The translations under genes were made by a program, and so were the position numbers. A stretch of DNA of 64,000 nucleotides from Polytrichum commune (Eukaryota > Streptophyta > Polytrichopsida > Polytrichales > Polytrichaceae), in NCBI GenBank assembly GCA_950295325.1, contig OX485805.1, forward strand, positions 8,990,501 to 9,054,500, in the 5' to 3' direction. Shown here in pieces: positions 24,826 through 34,795 of the stretch; the stretch's first letter is position 1, and the number at the start of each line of letters is the position of its first letter. The notes under the pieces were generated by a model. The model saw only the letters and a list, made by a program, of their open reading frames with translations. It did not search any database and was not told the origin of the DNA.

Positions 24826-25071
24826 GTGCAATCTATTGCCACTCAAGTCACCCAAACTGCAGGGAGTGCATTTGGAGTAGCAAAGGATGTGCTCCAGCAA
24901 GTATTCACTGCTGTGAAACCTGCCGTGGATGTGGCCACTCATTACGTGAAGCAAACAGCAGATGCAGCATACAAGGCTGTGTTGCCTGTAGCAGTGGACT
25001 TGGAGCAACAGGCTGAGAAGGCAATTCAAAGCACGGGTGTGGACACCAAGGGTGTTGTGGACGTTGCTAAG
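24826..25071 (+). pseudogene. CAS: Single exon of chloroplast calcium-sensing receptor CAS
   Basis: CAS is a thylakoid membrane protein that links chloroplast calcium signals to stomatal and photoacclimation responses. This 246-bp exon has an acceptor (CTTCAG) before it and a donor (AAG/GTAAAA) after it, is in phase 0 at both ends and encodes 82 residues without a stop. The product matches the stroma/lumen-side helical region ahead of the CAS transmembrane segment: its AFGVAKDVLQQVF, VKPAVDVATHYVKQTADAAYK and AIQSTGVDTKGVVDVAK blocks align with the Arabidopsis CAS order. I found no exon for the transit peptide, the transmembrane segment or the rhodanese-like domain within several kb on either side. 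It lies between the ends of a hAT element, so a captured gene fragment is likely; a host gene with very long introns is the alternative. Confidence 0.7.
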
Positions 25072-25239
25072 GTAAAAATATATGCTCTTGAAACATGCCT
25101 ACGCATCTCTTGAAAACCTGACTGGTTAGGTATGTAGAGCTTAGGTATATGGCCCTATTGTGGGCACTTCCAATTCCATAGACAAATTTGACTGTTTATT
25201 CAAATTGGGAATCATCTCGTCCGTTCAATTTCAAGTTTC

Positions 25240-25460
25240 AATATCAGAGTTGAGATGTAAAAGATATAGGAGGTCAAAATGAATATTATCTTTCTCTTCA
25301 AGTGATCACATAGGTGCTCCCAATTATGTTGAATATTTAACCTCGATTGGTGTCTAGATTCTGAGCACATAGTTCTCAACGTATTATGTCTCTTTTGGTG
25401 TCTGTTATTAATGACAAACCTTTCCATATACCACTCTAATATGTGTGTCTGATTAGGAGG
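25240..25460 (+). repeat. Dispersed repeat family R1, copy 6
   Basis: Diverged R1 copy 170 bp after the CAS exon: TGATCACATAGGTGCTCCC, AATTATGTTGAATATT, TGAGCACATAGTTCTC, TGTCTCTTTTGGTGTC. If the surrounding hAT element was mobile, this copy came with it or landed in it. Confidence 0.45.
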
Positions 25461-26422
25461 AGGGACCACATAAATTTTACATTTCCTTACTGCCACTGAG
25501 TCTCATGCAACCAAATATAATGAGTGAAAGAAGGTGCTCAAATCAAGTGCTTAATCTGATTACACCTGAAACAATTGTGGGCGTAATGAGGTTGATGATG
25601 TGTTTCACCCATCCCAGTAGTCCTAGTGGTTGCGAGAGGTGATGTTGCTGTAAGGGAGGTATCTTGCTGGTGATATTTTGTTTAGAGTTTGCTGTTGATG
25701 TCAACCTTACTGTTTACTAGTCATGGCACATATGTGCAGTAAAAATTCCTGATTTACTTCTGTGCACCCAGCAGAATGAAAATCCCATCGGTCATGTTTC
25801 TTCCCTGGCTTGGATCCTAGGGCTTGTGTTCCTCGTGCATTAATCCAGGGCAGATTTTGGTGGATATCAAGCGTCTGATTGAAATAATTATCTCCACCAG
25901 CAGGATAGGTTCTTCTCTAAGGGGCACTTTATGCTCGACCTTGAGAGCCCGTGACCACTGAAATTTAAAATCTTCCATTGGTTTGAAAATGCTGGGACCG
26001 TCACACTTCACTTTACACTTAGCTTGAGGGCTTAATGGACCAAGGGAATTTGAATGGATGTAAATCCTACATGGAGTCCCACATGGCACGCAATGGATAC
26101 TGTTTCAAGGTCTATTGGATATTGTGTCAAGCTCACATCAAAGAGGTGGATCTAACACAAAATTGGAAGATCATGGCACTTTCGAAATCTTACCTTGTGT
26201 AGAAGGGCCAACACGAATAGGATGGAAATGAAATAGCAATTGGTTGAGAGCCTGGTCGTGTATGTCTTGAAATGTTCAAGAACTTGAAATGGCGGTCCGT
26301 CTTCGCATAAAAAGACTTGTCTGACTCATCATGTGCACTGTGGAAAAACTTTATTTGAATAGGAATTAGGGCAAATCTCATCGAGGCAAAGCACAAATTT
26401 AGCGCCCACAAGTGAGTGACTA

Positions 26423-28515
26423 ATGCTTATTGAGATGGTGGCCTCTAGCTCTAGTTCGTTAAATGCACAAGTGATCAAGAAGGAACTAAAGAAGACATTG
26501 CCGAATGACGCCGATCATGTATTTTCGCTACGCAAGAACCATGCTGGTCTGAACTTTGCTCTTTGGAAAAAATTTGGCATTGTGCAGCAACATGGTAAGG
26601 ACTGCGAGTACGCAGCGTGCTTCAGCTGCAAGAAAGTATACACGTTCAAGAAAACCACGGGTACCAGCACCATGAGTGATCATAAGTGTCCTAAGGTTGA
26701 AAGATCGGGGAGTGGAGCAATGAACGTATTTGCAACAAAGGGCGTCCCCACCACACATGATAAGAAGACGATGACACTTGCGGCTGCCAACTTCTGCACA
26801 ATTGACCTCCAACCATTTGAATCAATAGCCGGACAGGGTTTGAAAGGGCTTGTTCAAACAACTTTGAACATCGATGTTGCAAGCAATAAGCGACTCATGG
26901 TTGATGACCTGTTGTGTCAACCAATTACTGTCAGACGCAATATAGAGACTCGCGTGACGGCGGGGCGCGCTATAGTGGCAAAGCGTCTTCAAGAACACAT
27001 TGCTACTGACGTATCCATGGCAAACACCCTTGATTTCTGGACAGACAGTATCAAGAAGGTAGCTTATGTATCTGTCACGGCGCATTACATCGATGAAGAG
27101 TTTGCTCTATTTGATCAAACATTGCATGTGAAGCCTGTTCGCGATGAAAGCCACACCGCCGTTATGGTTTTGGACGAGTTCAAGGAAGCTCTGGACATCT
27201 TCGGTATCAAGGATTTGGTGTTTGATAAAATCACTATTGTGGCGGATTGTGGATCGAACATCGTCGCCAAAGATGGCATTTCAAGCGAGTTTGACTTGTT
27301 AGGGTGCATTGATCATTAAATCGCGAATTATCTGACCTACGTACTCAACAAGACTACGAAACAGGTCGATGGTAAGAAGAGCAAGCATTTTTACCAATAC
27401 CTTGATGAGCCCAACATGGCAGCCCTATACGCTCTCATTGATGTATGTAAGACTTTGGTCGCATACTTTAAAAAGTCAAATCTTCAATCAAAGTTGTCGA
27501 AGACGCTGGAACAAGAAAATGCAACCACATGGAACTCGCTATACCATTGCTTGTTTAGTGTTTTTGAAATGTTAATTGAGGTGATCGATCTACTGAAGCA
27601 GAAGGATGCAGTGCGGAAAGTTGCCTCAATCTCAGAGACATGTTTGAAACACTTAATTGACTTGTTGGCACCATTTCATAATGCAACTCTGGATCTTGAC
27701 AAATTCAAAGAGCCAACACTGCACAAGGTTGTATTTTGGCGATTTCAACTGTTGAAGCATCTAAAACATGTTATGAACGATGTGATTAATGACGATGGTA
27801 CCGTCAGGACGAGCAAAGACTCCCCTTCGATCATAGCTTGTAAGTGCCTCTTGACACCACTAGTGCAAGAGAAGATGGGGCTCGATGTGCTCCATGTTGT
27901 AGCAACACTTCTGGATCCCGTTATGAAGAACCATATGCACAAGATGGAGGTCCCCGACGCTTTAGTTACTAAGGCGAAAGCAAAACTAAGGGAGCTTATG
28001 CACTCGATTGGCACAGGGGAGGTTTTAGCTAATTTGGATCACGAGAAAGATGATGCACCGGCCCCACCACAAAAGAAGGCCGTAATGATGACACAGCGTC
28101 TATGTACGATGAGTTTGAGGATGAATTAGAAGAGATTCATGACAATGGGGCTTAGATCGTAGTTGTTAGCAACTTCGACGCACGTATTGAGCTTGAGTTC
28201 AGTATGTATGAGACATACAAGGTCACTGATCTCGAAAAAAATGAGATCATTGCAACAGTGAGCTTAGCATTGCCAATGAATGGGGATACCACTACTAAAT
28301 TCAGTGTTCTCTTGTGGTGGAAGCTGAAAGGAGCCCCCACATTCCCCATCATGTGGCGCATGGGGCGTTTGGTTTTGTGCATCCTTGCATCCAGCTCCAA
28401 ATTGGAGTCAAACTTCTCGGATGCAGGGAATACGCTAACCAAGAAACGCTCCGGGCTGAAGCCATCAATAGTGAACGACCTTTTATTTGTCCGATCCAAC
28501 CAAGATTTGGTGTAG
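26423..28515 (+). pseudogene. hAT transposase, broken
   Basis: Cut-and-paste DNA transposase of the hAT superfamily. The frame runs from ATG 26423 for 298 codons to a single TAA at 27317-27319, then continues in the same frame from 27320. A frameshift near 28080 and a further TAG at about 28153-28155 precede the C-terminal frame ending at 28515. In order: a BED-type zinc finger (about residues 46-95, with AACFSCKKVY and STMSDHKC); the FWTD motif (first catalytic Asp); ADCGSN (second Asp); and the C-terminal dimerisation domain with LASSSKLESNFSDAG (catalytic Glu) and KKRSGLKPSIVNDLLFV. About 690 codons in all, a normal length. Two stops and one frameshift make it non-functional, but low decay suggests a fairly recent element. 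Confidence 0.9.
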
Positions 28516-28895
28516 GCGGGTAATACACATTACACAATTTTTGAATACATGGGCGCAATTTGAATAGCATGGGTGGGCATAGGTCGCTACTGATGGGCAT
28601 GGTCTGGGTATGAGTGCAATTTTAAAGGAAAATGTTGGGCTCTGCTCCCCCCACCCGTTCTAAGGGCCGCTTTACACTACGGTGGAGAAGTGCACCGGTC
28701 AGTCAAGAACTTTCGCCCAACACATGGTTGTTTGGGGCGAGGGATGGTATGCCGGAGAAGATGAAAAGACAATAAAATAATGCCATAAGAAGTCTTGACC
28801 GGCCGTAGTGTAACCACCTATACGAGAAGTGTATTGGGACAACTTCACCAAGAGGAGAAGTCCAACGGACTACTTCACAAAACGGTCAAAGCTGG

Positions 28896-29312
28896 CCATA
28901 GTCACGGGTAGATCACTCCATTGTTAAGTTGAACACCATGTGCGACCAAAAAAAATCTTCTTTTGGTAAGTTGCACCACCAAAATGGGTCAAAATTTTAT
29001 CAAATTTTTTTCATGAGTAGATATACACAGTACCTATGACATAGATAAAAGTGGTAACTAAATTTGATGATTTTTTTTTTCATAAAACATACCATTTCTA
29101 ACTAGAATGACACAGAATTGAACTAAAAAAATTACTAAAAAAAATGAAGATGACTAAAAATTTCAAAAAAGTATACAAAATATACTATCAATGGTTATGT
29201 ATATGTAAAAAAAATTAAAAATTAAAAATTTTATATGGCATGTAATATAGGGGTAGCAAACTTTGTCCACACGTGGTGTCAACTTGACAATGAAGTGACC
29301 TCCCCGTGGCCA
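28896..29312 (+). repeat. 415-bp palindromic repeat, copy a
   Basis: The ends are complementary: CACTCCATTGTTAAGTTGA near the left and TCAACTTGACAATGAAGTG near the right, so this copy is itself a foldback unit. It is repeated in inverted orientation at 30297-30715, with shared internal blocks ACCATTTCTAACTAGAATG and GGTAGCAAACTTT. No clear target duplication was found. Confidence 0.6.
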
Positions 29313-29518
29313 TAGTAGAAACCTTACCCCCTAAATGATCATTGTATTGATATTTTAAAATATTATATTGATAAAAAATGTATATGGTAATGTTTTAGAA
29401 ATTCTTTCATGACAATAATTATTTGAAAATGTTCCACCTCTATAATACATCCAAATTAAGGTAAATAAGTAGGTAAAATTATCTTCTTATTGATTTTTAA
29501 AGAAATAACATGTTGGTA

Positions 29519-30283
29519 TAGTCCAACCTCGTTAATACAACACTCGTATATATGACACCCTCAATATTACGACACATTTTTACGAGACCAAACTTTTTAG
29601 TTCAAAACTCCATCTTTTATACGACTACAACACTCGATAATGCGACATATAGAATCTCCGTTTTGTCAAATTAAAGAGGTAGTTAATGCTATAATTCTTT
29701 TCATCTATATAATGTACATCTAAAATACATCCATCTTCACTTGGGAACTACTTGGGAACTTCACTTATTGTTGGGAACTTAATGGTAATTAGGGTTAATA
29801 GTGTAGAATGGACATGGTTAGGATGAGAGTGGCCTCCTGCCTAGTATGTTGCCTTGTACACGGGTGATATAATATCACCAATATCTTGATGCTAGACGTC
29901 ATGCATCAGTATTGTCTAGTTTCTTATTAGAGAACTCTTTATATTTTGGTGTTAATGAAATTATTAGTTTCCAAAAGTTAGATGGGAATTTAGATAAGAT
30001 GATAGTTGCTAACTTGGGTAGGCAACACCAAAGAACTTTGGACTCTTATTTTAAGAATTCATGAGAATATTTGTAATTGTTTGGAGTTATAAGTTATTAT
30101 TTCATACCATCTATATTGCTTAAACTTGTTGTATATTATTTTAAGCTCATATTACTTATGTTTTTGTATTTCCTCAATAGTATGACAACTTTATGTCATT
30201 TGTCATAGTAATGAGAAGACGACACCTTGATAATACGACTTTTTTGTATTTCCCAAAAATGTCATACTAAAGAGGGAGAACAA
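29519..30283 (+). mobile_element. pogo/Tigger-type element copy C, 765 bp, TSD TA
   Basis: Starts TAGTCCAACCTCGTTAATAC and ends CTAAAGAGGGAGAACAA; TA flanks both sides (29517-29518 and 30284-30285). It shares its ends and interior with copy A (39651-40979, reversed) and copy B (51778-52617, reversed). At about 29970-30063 the plus strand encodes a transposase tail, KLDGNLDKM then LGRQHQRTLDSYFK, similar to the C-terminus of Tigger/CENP-B-like transposases. The catalytic core is absent. Confidence 0.7.
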
Positions 30284-30296
30284 TAGTGCAAAGATT

Positions 30297-30715
30297 TATC
30301 TCGGGGCGATCACACCCCCTTACGTTTAATAAGCACGTGCGATAAAAGTTTGCTACCCTTTATTATATGCCATATATAAATTTGAAAATTGTAATATTTT
30401 TTCTACATATGCATAACCATTGATGATATCTTTTTTATATATATTTTTTAAATTTTTGAGCAGCTTAATTTTTGTAGTAATTGCTTTAGTTCAATTTTGC
30501 GTCATTCTAGTTAGAAATGGTATGTTTTGTAAAATTTATCCAAAAAATCATCAAATTTGGTTATTATTTTTTACTATGTGATAGATACCGTGTATATCTA
30601 CTCATGAAAAACAATTGATAAAATTTTGACCCATTTTGGTGATGCTTTATGTAGAAAGTAGATTTTATTTATCACACATGGTGTTCAACTTGACAATGGA
30701 GTGCACCTCCCGAGA
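30297..30715 (-). repeat. 415-bp palindromic repeat, copy b (inverted relative to copy a)
   Basis: Reverse-complement match to 28896-29312, including AAAGTTTGCTACCC, CATTCTAGTTAGAAATGGT, ATTTTGACCCATTTTGGTG and GTTCAACTTGACAATGGAG. The two copies bracket pogo copy C. About 20 percent or more divergence by eye, so they are not a recent duplication. Confidence 0.6.
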
Positions 30716-31204
30716 TATTTCTTTAAAGAAGAAATCTTTTATTGAAGTTGGAGTTCTCCAGAGGCCAAGTTTGTTGTCCGAGGCTTTGAGGTTGCCCAAG
30801 AAACTTGACCTCCGGAGAACTCCCCTTGGAAAAAGTGTGGCCACGTTGCCAACCATGTCATTATTTCATCCAAAGTTGTACAAAGTTCTCCACCAAAGGA
30901 CTCTTGGCCGTAGTGTAAACCACCACCGGACAAGAGTGTCACTCTCGGCCAATCAAATTTCAGAATTCCCCTAGAATTCTTAACCGGAGGACTTCTCCAC
31001 CGTAGTGTAAAGCGGCCCTAAGTTTGAGAAATAACCGGTTGAAGTTGGAGACTTCACGAGAATTACCCATCATTTTAGAGGAATCTATAGAAGAATATAC
31101 CTCCTCGAATGAATAAAGAAACACCGGAAGATGATGTGAACATGTAACCGGTTGGATTTAGAATCACTAGGATATTGACCGACTATGCCCAAAAGCTTCC
31201 CGGG

Positions 31205-31393
31205 TAGTGGTGCCGTGTATCGAAAGGAACTGGATCGGGTCAACATTCCTGAATCCGGACTGAGCAGGGGATGGCAATGTGGCCGCATTTAGTGATGCCG
31301 GTGAGGCCCTGCGAAGAGTTGTTTATTAATATTAATATTAATAATAATAATAATAATAATAACGGCCCACCCACCCTGTTCTCCCTCTTTGGG
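31205..31393 (+). pseudogene. 25S rRNA fragment (copy 1), truncated
   Basis: Follows the large-subunit rRNA through TATCGAAAGGAACTGGATCG, CAACATTCCTGAATCC, GTGATGCCGGTGAGGCCC, GAAGAGTT and AACGGCCCACCCACCCTG. Where normal rRNA has TTATCTTTTCTGCTTAACGG there is a (TTA/AAT)n expansion (31322-31360). The same expansion occurs in copy 2 at 39600-39621. It then breaks at TTCTCCCTCTTT, the first bases of the pogo element that follows copy 2 at the matching point. So both copies descend from one rRNA segment that already held that insertion. Confidence 0.8.
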
Positions 31394-31680
31394 CCCTGGG
31401 CTAGAAGACATCTGCCCAGGGCCCCGAGCCGCCCCGGGCACGCTTCCTTCGCTGCCCGGAGAGCCTGCCCGTGGGAACCAATTTCATGGGAACAACTCCC
31501 AATACCCGGGTGGTCATGCCCGGCCCCACGGGGCCCGCAGCTCCCGACCCCGAAGTAGAGGAAGCCCCCGTCTACTCTCTTTTTTCAAGCCTCCTTCGAT
31601 TTGTACAGACATCTGAAACCAAGTTAGCCTCGTGCAAAGAAAGCTCTAACAACGTTGAGGTTGCATTTGAGTAAGTTTAA
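31394..31680 (+). other. GC-rich island with an open frame, unrecognised
   Basis: Markedly more GC-rich than its surroundings (about 31385-31565). One frame runs from just after a TAG at 31407 to a TGA near 31674, about 88 codons. It has a Pro-rich middle (PGPTGPAAPDPEVEEAP) and a more ordinary end (YSLFSSLLRFVQTSETK). It could be an exon fragment of a host gene, but I do not recognise it. Its position between an rRNA fragment and an AQUARIUS exon suggests a patch of captured pieces. Confidence 0.25.
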
Positions 31681-32132
31681 AGGCTCCCAAAAATTCTCCT
31701 CGAAGGTTAAGTCGCGGGAATTCGTGGCGGAATTTGAATTTGAATTTGGTCAAGTTTGCATTTGTGAAGAATGTGGCTGCGTGACTGTTGTTGTAGATTT
31801 CGAGTTTTGAGAAATCCCGAAGGTTGTCATGATGTGCTTTTGTTTCCGGCAATCTTCAATTTTGTGATGACATTTGAAGCACTTTGGAGTGACGGAGATG
31901 AATCCTGTCTGACCAAATGGTGAGGTTTTCTTGGATACGGAGTTTCGATGTCTGAGACGATTCCTGGTTCTACCGAATAACCCAAGGTGACACTCTTGCA
32001 CGTGATAATCTCCAAGTGCTGGTGGCATTTGAGCTCACTCCAGTGTAATGTGGGTCAATCCTCTCTTGATGGTATGCAAAGCATTCTGTGGGCTAAACAA
32101 CGCATTCTCATTCCTCGAATCCAACCTTGCAG

Positions 32133-32314
32133 GTATTTTCAAGGAGAAGTTCCCTTTCAAGGACTATTTCAACGACACCCCACAGCCCCTTTTCACTGGG
32201 ACTTCATATGTACGGGACATGCAAGCAGCAACTGGTTACTTCCGGCATTTAAAGAACATGTTTCAAGAACTTGACGAGTGCCGAGCATTTGAGTTACTCA
32301 AATCAACAGCTGAT
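32133..32314 (+). pseudogene. AQR: AQUARIUS (intron-binding spliceosomal helicase) exon fragment
   Basis: AQR/IBP160 is an SF1 RNA helicase of the spliceosome that binds introns upstream of the branch site. The frame after an acceptor-like CCTTGCAG (AG at 32131-32132) encodes about 60 residues that follow the AQR helicase insert: FPFKDYF, TPQPLFTGTSY, ATGYFRHLKNMFQELDE and RAFELLKSTAD. The order and spacing agree with human AQR (FPFHEYF, APQPIFKGRSY, GCFRHIKK, ASELLRS). The next expected residues (KYLL.K.AKIIAMTCTHAALKR) are missing; the frame meets a stop at 32330-32332. No other AQR exon was seen nearby, so this is a gene fragment or relic. Confidence 0.75.
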
Positions 32315-32407
32315 TGTGCCTCGTCATTTTAGCACTCAAGAAGCTTGGCGACGACCCAAGGCAGGAATCAGATCTGTTCGCTTCTTTGGGAAGTTTTTTG
32401 GAATTTC

Positions 32408-32550
32408 TAAGTAAGTTTGAATGCAATGATTTTTGTCTGATGCTGATGGGGTTCCAACTTTTGTCAACGAAGCTGTCGAAGAGGTTTGATTGTTTTTCGC
32501 AAGGTGGTGTTGCCAGCCCAGAGTTTAGGGTTTAAGCGGGAAGAGGGTTA
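32408..32550 (+). repeat. Duplicated segment starting at a GTAAGT donor, copy 1
   Basis: Direct copy of 33448-33600. The homology begins at GTAAGTTTGAATGC, a consensus 5' splice site, and continues through CTGATGCTGATGGGGTTCC, GAAG.TGTCGAAGAGGTTTG and CAGAGTTTAGGGTTTAAG. The open frame upstream of copy 1 (LGDDPRQESDLFASLG, from about 32330) ends at this donor, so it may be an exon of an unrecognised gene followed by its intron. Confidence 0.5.
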
Positions 32551-33447
32551 AAAGACAAAAAAAACAGCTAAATTTCCACTTTGAGGGGTTTTACAATGCA
32601 CTTTCGCTTATAGTGTTCCTTTTTGGTTGCAAATGGCGAATGTTGATCACAGAATTGATGTTGCCAGCCCAGGGTTTAGGGTTTAAGGCATGTGCCTCAA
32701 TTGTGGGCAGTTGCAACTCCAGACATTTTGAGCACAAAGAAGGCATTTTCAAACTTCCTACAAAGTTTCCAAGATTTCATGACATCGTTGTTCGAGGCAG
32801 CTGGCCCACTTGAAGCTCTCGTGCGAAGTGGCCCTTAAGCTTAACTTATCAGTTTCAGGTGAATTGAAATCAAAACATCAAGTTCAGATTAGACTCTTTT
32901 GAGTCATTTACAAGAGCAAGTGTCCAACTAGAAAATTTTGAATAAAGCAAGTGAGAAATAAGCAATCTAATAAGGATGTAATTCTGAGAAAGTCAACAAA
33001 TCTTGGAAGGTTTCAAATTCCTTGAAGTTTTATGTGATCATGTTTGTCTTCTTCTAAGAGTGCAAACTGTATCACATTTCTCATATCTATGACAAAACAT
33101 TCCAATTAGGGTATATTCATCATTGGACTTCACCGAAGATAAAAAGTCATTTGAGAATCGCATTTTAAATCCCAAAACGATGACATCAGTGTTGATCTTG
33201 ACAAATTCATGTGCATGACACAAATCTAGCTAACTTCTGATGACCGCTAGAATATTTGAAACTAATCAATAATTCCTCAAAATGGTGATAATTGTAGAGA
33301 GATGGACGTGAGGCCCACTTTATCAATGGTCGAAGGCCAAAACATGAGATTGTGAAGGACCTTGTAACTCATCTGATGGGCGTACCATGGGGATTTGGAA
33401 TAAATTCGGTGTGGTGATTAGCCTTCAGTGAACTTAAGAGACATACA

Positions 33448-33600
33448 TATGACAGTAAGTTTGAATGCGATGAATTATGTTTGATGCTGATGGGGTTCCA
33501 ACTTTTGTCAATGAAGTTGTCGAAGAGGTTTGCTTGTTTTTTTGGAAGGTGGTGTTGCTTGCCCAGAGTTTAGGGTTTAAGTGGGAAGAGGGTTTAAAGC
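33448..33600 (+). repeat. Duplicated segment starting at a GTAAGT donor, copy 2
   Basis: About 150 bp, nearly identical to 32408-32550 from the GTAAGT onward, while the sequence before it is different. A breakpoint exactly at a splice donor suggests duplication of intron sequence or a mobile piece inserted at that point. A third partial match (GTTGCCAGCCCAGG, then GTTTAGGGTTTAAG) lies at about 32661-32688. Confidence 0.5.
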
Positions 33601-34429
33601 TAAGTTTAGTGTCAAATTAAACCAGAAAAGACCATTTGGTGGGATCCTATATATTTGATCAAATTAAATGTGTGGTTTTAACTCAAATTATCTAATGTGA
33701 AACCAATATTGAATCATAATGTATATGTTTGCATTAATAGGAATTTGAAGAAATGGCGGAACTTCAAGATATTTTTTATGTAGTTTAAAATCCAGATTGT
33801 CCCCTTTCCTATGACATACTTCATTGGGAAAATGGAGTAAGAAAAGCTAGAAACAAATCTATCAATATTCAAATTGTTTGTATTCCTTATGACCGCGTAA
33901 ATGAATTCATACAAGCTGAGGGTAACAATGTACTTGCCCCTACATTATTTTACCAATTCAAAGTTGAAAACGACACTGACATGGAACGTTTAAGGTTCAA
34001 CAAAATCAACTTCATCAAACACGTGGTATGTGACAAACATTTCATATGTTATATGAAATTTTGCATAACTATTATGTTCGTAGTTTCAATTAATATTGAT
34101 GTTGCAATACACTAACCATTAATTTTATTATTACAGGTGGCAATGTTTATATAGCGACAAAAATTATAGATTTATAAAAAATTGATACTTCATAAATCTA
34201 ACAAACCTAAGACTAGACAAGGGAGCAAGTTGGCACGACATGAAGGTGGACCTAGTAGAAAGAGGGGATGCCTAGTTAAATTTTTAATTAAACAATTTTA
34301 TTTGTGGCCTTTAGTTGCTCAAATTACATATTATTAGGTAAGTCATACTGATAAATATGGTTTATCTTGTCATGAAATTGCTGATAGCATGTCTGTAAAA
34401 GAAAATCCCCAGCACAAACTATGGATATC

Positions 34430-34795
34430 TGTTAGGGACATAGTTTTGGAACCTTCTAAGGACAAGTTTCTAGAAATTCTAGAAACAAGTCTCTAGAACA
34501 CTCTAGAATGAACTTTCTAGAATATTCTAGAACATTCTAGAAACAAGCTTCTAGAATCTTCTAGAAATCTCTAATGGAAGTTGGTAGAACCTTCTCTAGA
34601 AGCTTACGAGTTGACTCTAGAAGTATATATAGGAGTCGAGGTTGAAAAGTTCTTCGGTCTCGACAACGCACTCTTTAGGACTCTAATCCACCTCTCTTGG
34701 TGTTGATCGTGTATTCTTCTTGTTAATCCAGGTTTCCTAGTAGTTCTTGTTTTCTAGTACTTAATCTCTCGTTGTTCATTCTTGTGTCCCTAACA
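34430..34795 (+). mobile_element. Solo LTR of a copia-type retrotransposon, 366 bp, TSD ATATC
   Basis: Begins TGTTAGGGACA and ends with its exact complement TGTCCCTAACA, the TG..CA inverted ends of an LTR. A perfect 5-bp duplication ATATC flanks it (34425-34429 and 34796-34800). It splits the MULE pseudogene in the middle of DMKLW (the frame resumes after it), so it is younger. A TATA box (AGTATATATAGGAG, 34622-34635) follows a cluster of heat-shock elements. No internal retrotransposon sequence is present: it is a solo LTR left by recombination. Copia assignment is by size and end sequence. Confidence 0.88.
34467..34566 (+). promoter_or_regulatory. Heat-shock element cluster in the solo LTR
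   Basis: Seven perfect TTCTAGAA palindromes start at 34468, 34477, 34515, 34525, 34535, 34549 and 34559; CTCTAGAA variants lie at 34491 and 34501. Each palindrome is TTC-2 bp-GAA, the core of a heat-shock element. The three at 34515-34542 are exactly 10 bp apart, giving six alternating units with 2-bp spacing, an ideal site for heat-shock factor trimers. They end about 60 bp upstream of the TATA box. Heat-responsive copia LTRs with such sites are known (ONSEN in Arabidopsis). Response to heat here is inferred. Confidence 0.8.

Larger units (their letters stand above)
23377..28644 (+). mobile_element. Probable autonomous-type hAT element, 5.3 kb, with internal CAS exon
   Basis: The left end reads AAGAGCCCTACAT after a run of 17 C (23361-23377); the right end, read inward from 28644, is CAGAGCCCAACATT. 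Both ends have clusters of CATGCCCACCCATG-like subterminal motifs (23397-23515 and 28548-28612). The 8 bp after the right end are CTCCCCCC (28645-28652); the left flank has CT followed by the C run (23359 on), so the duplication is probably CTCCCCCC with the left copy expanded by slippage. Inside are a broken hAT transposase (26423-28515) and a single exon of the chloroplast protein CAS (24826-25071). The C run makes the left boundary uncertain by several bases. Confidence 0.55.
28664..31018. mobile_element. PIF/Harbinger-type element, 2355 bp, TSD TAA, with nested insertions
   Basis: Ends are GGGCCGCTTTACACTACGG (left, running on into TGGAGAAGT) and the inverted copy on the right; TAA flanks both (28661-28663 and 31019-31021). 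Most of its length comes from later insertions: an inverted pair of 415-bp repeats and a pogo-type element. What remains of the host element has internal near-copies of its own end (for example around 28800 and 30910-30925, GGCCGTAGTGTAA). No transposase gene was recognised. Confidence 0.75.
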
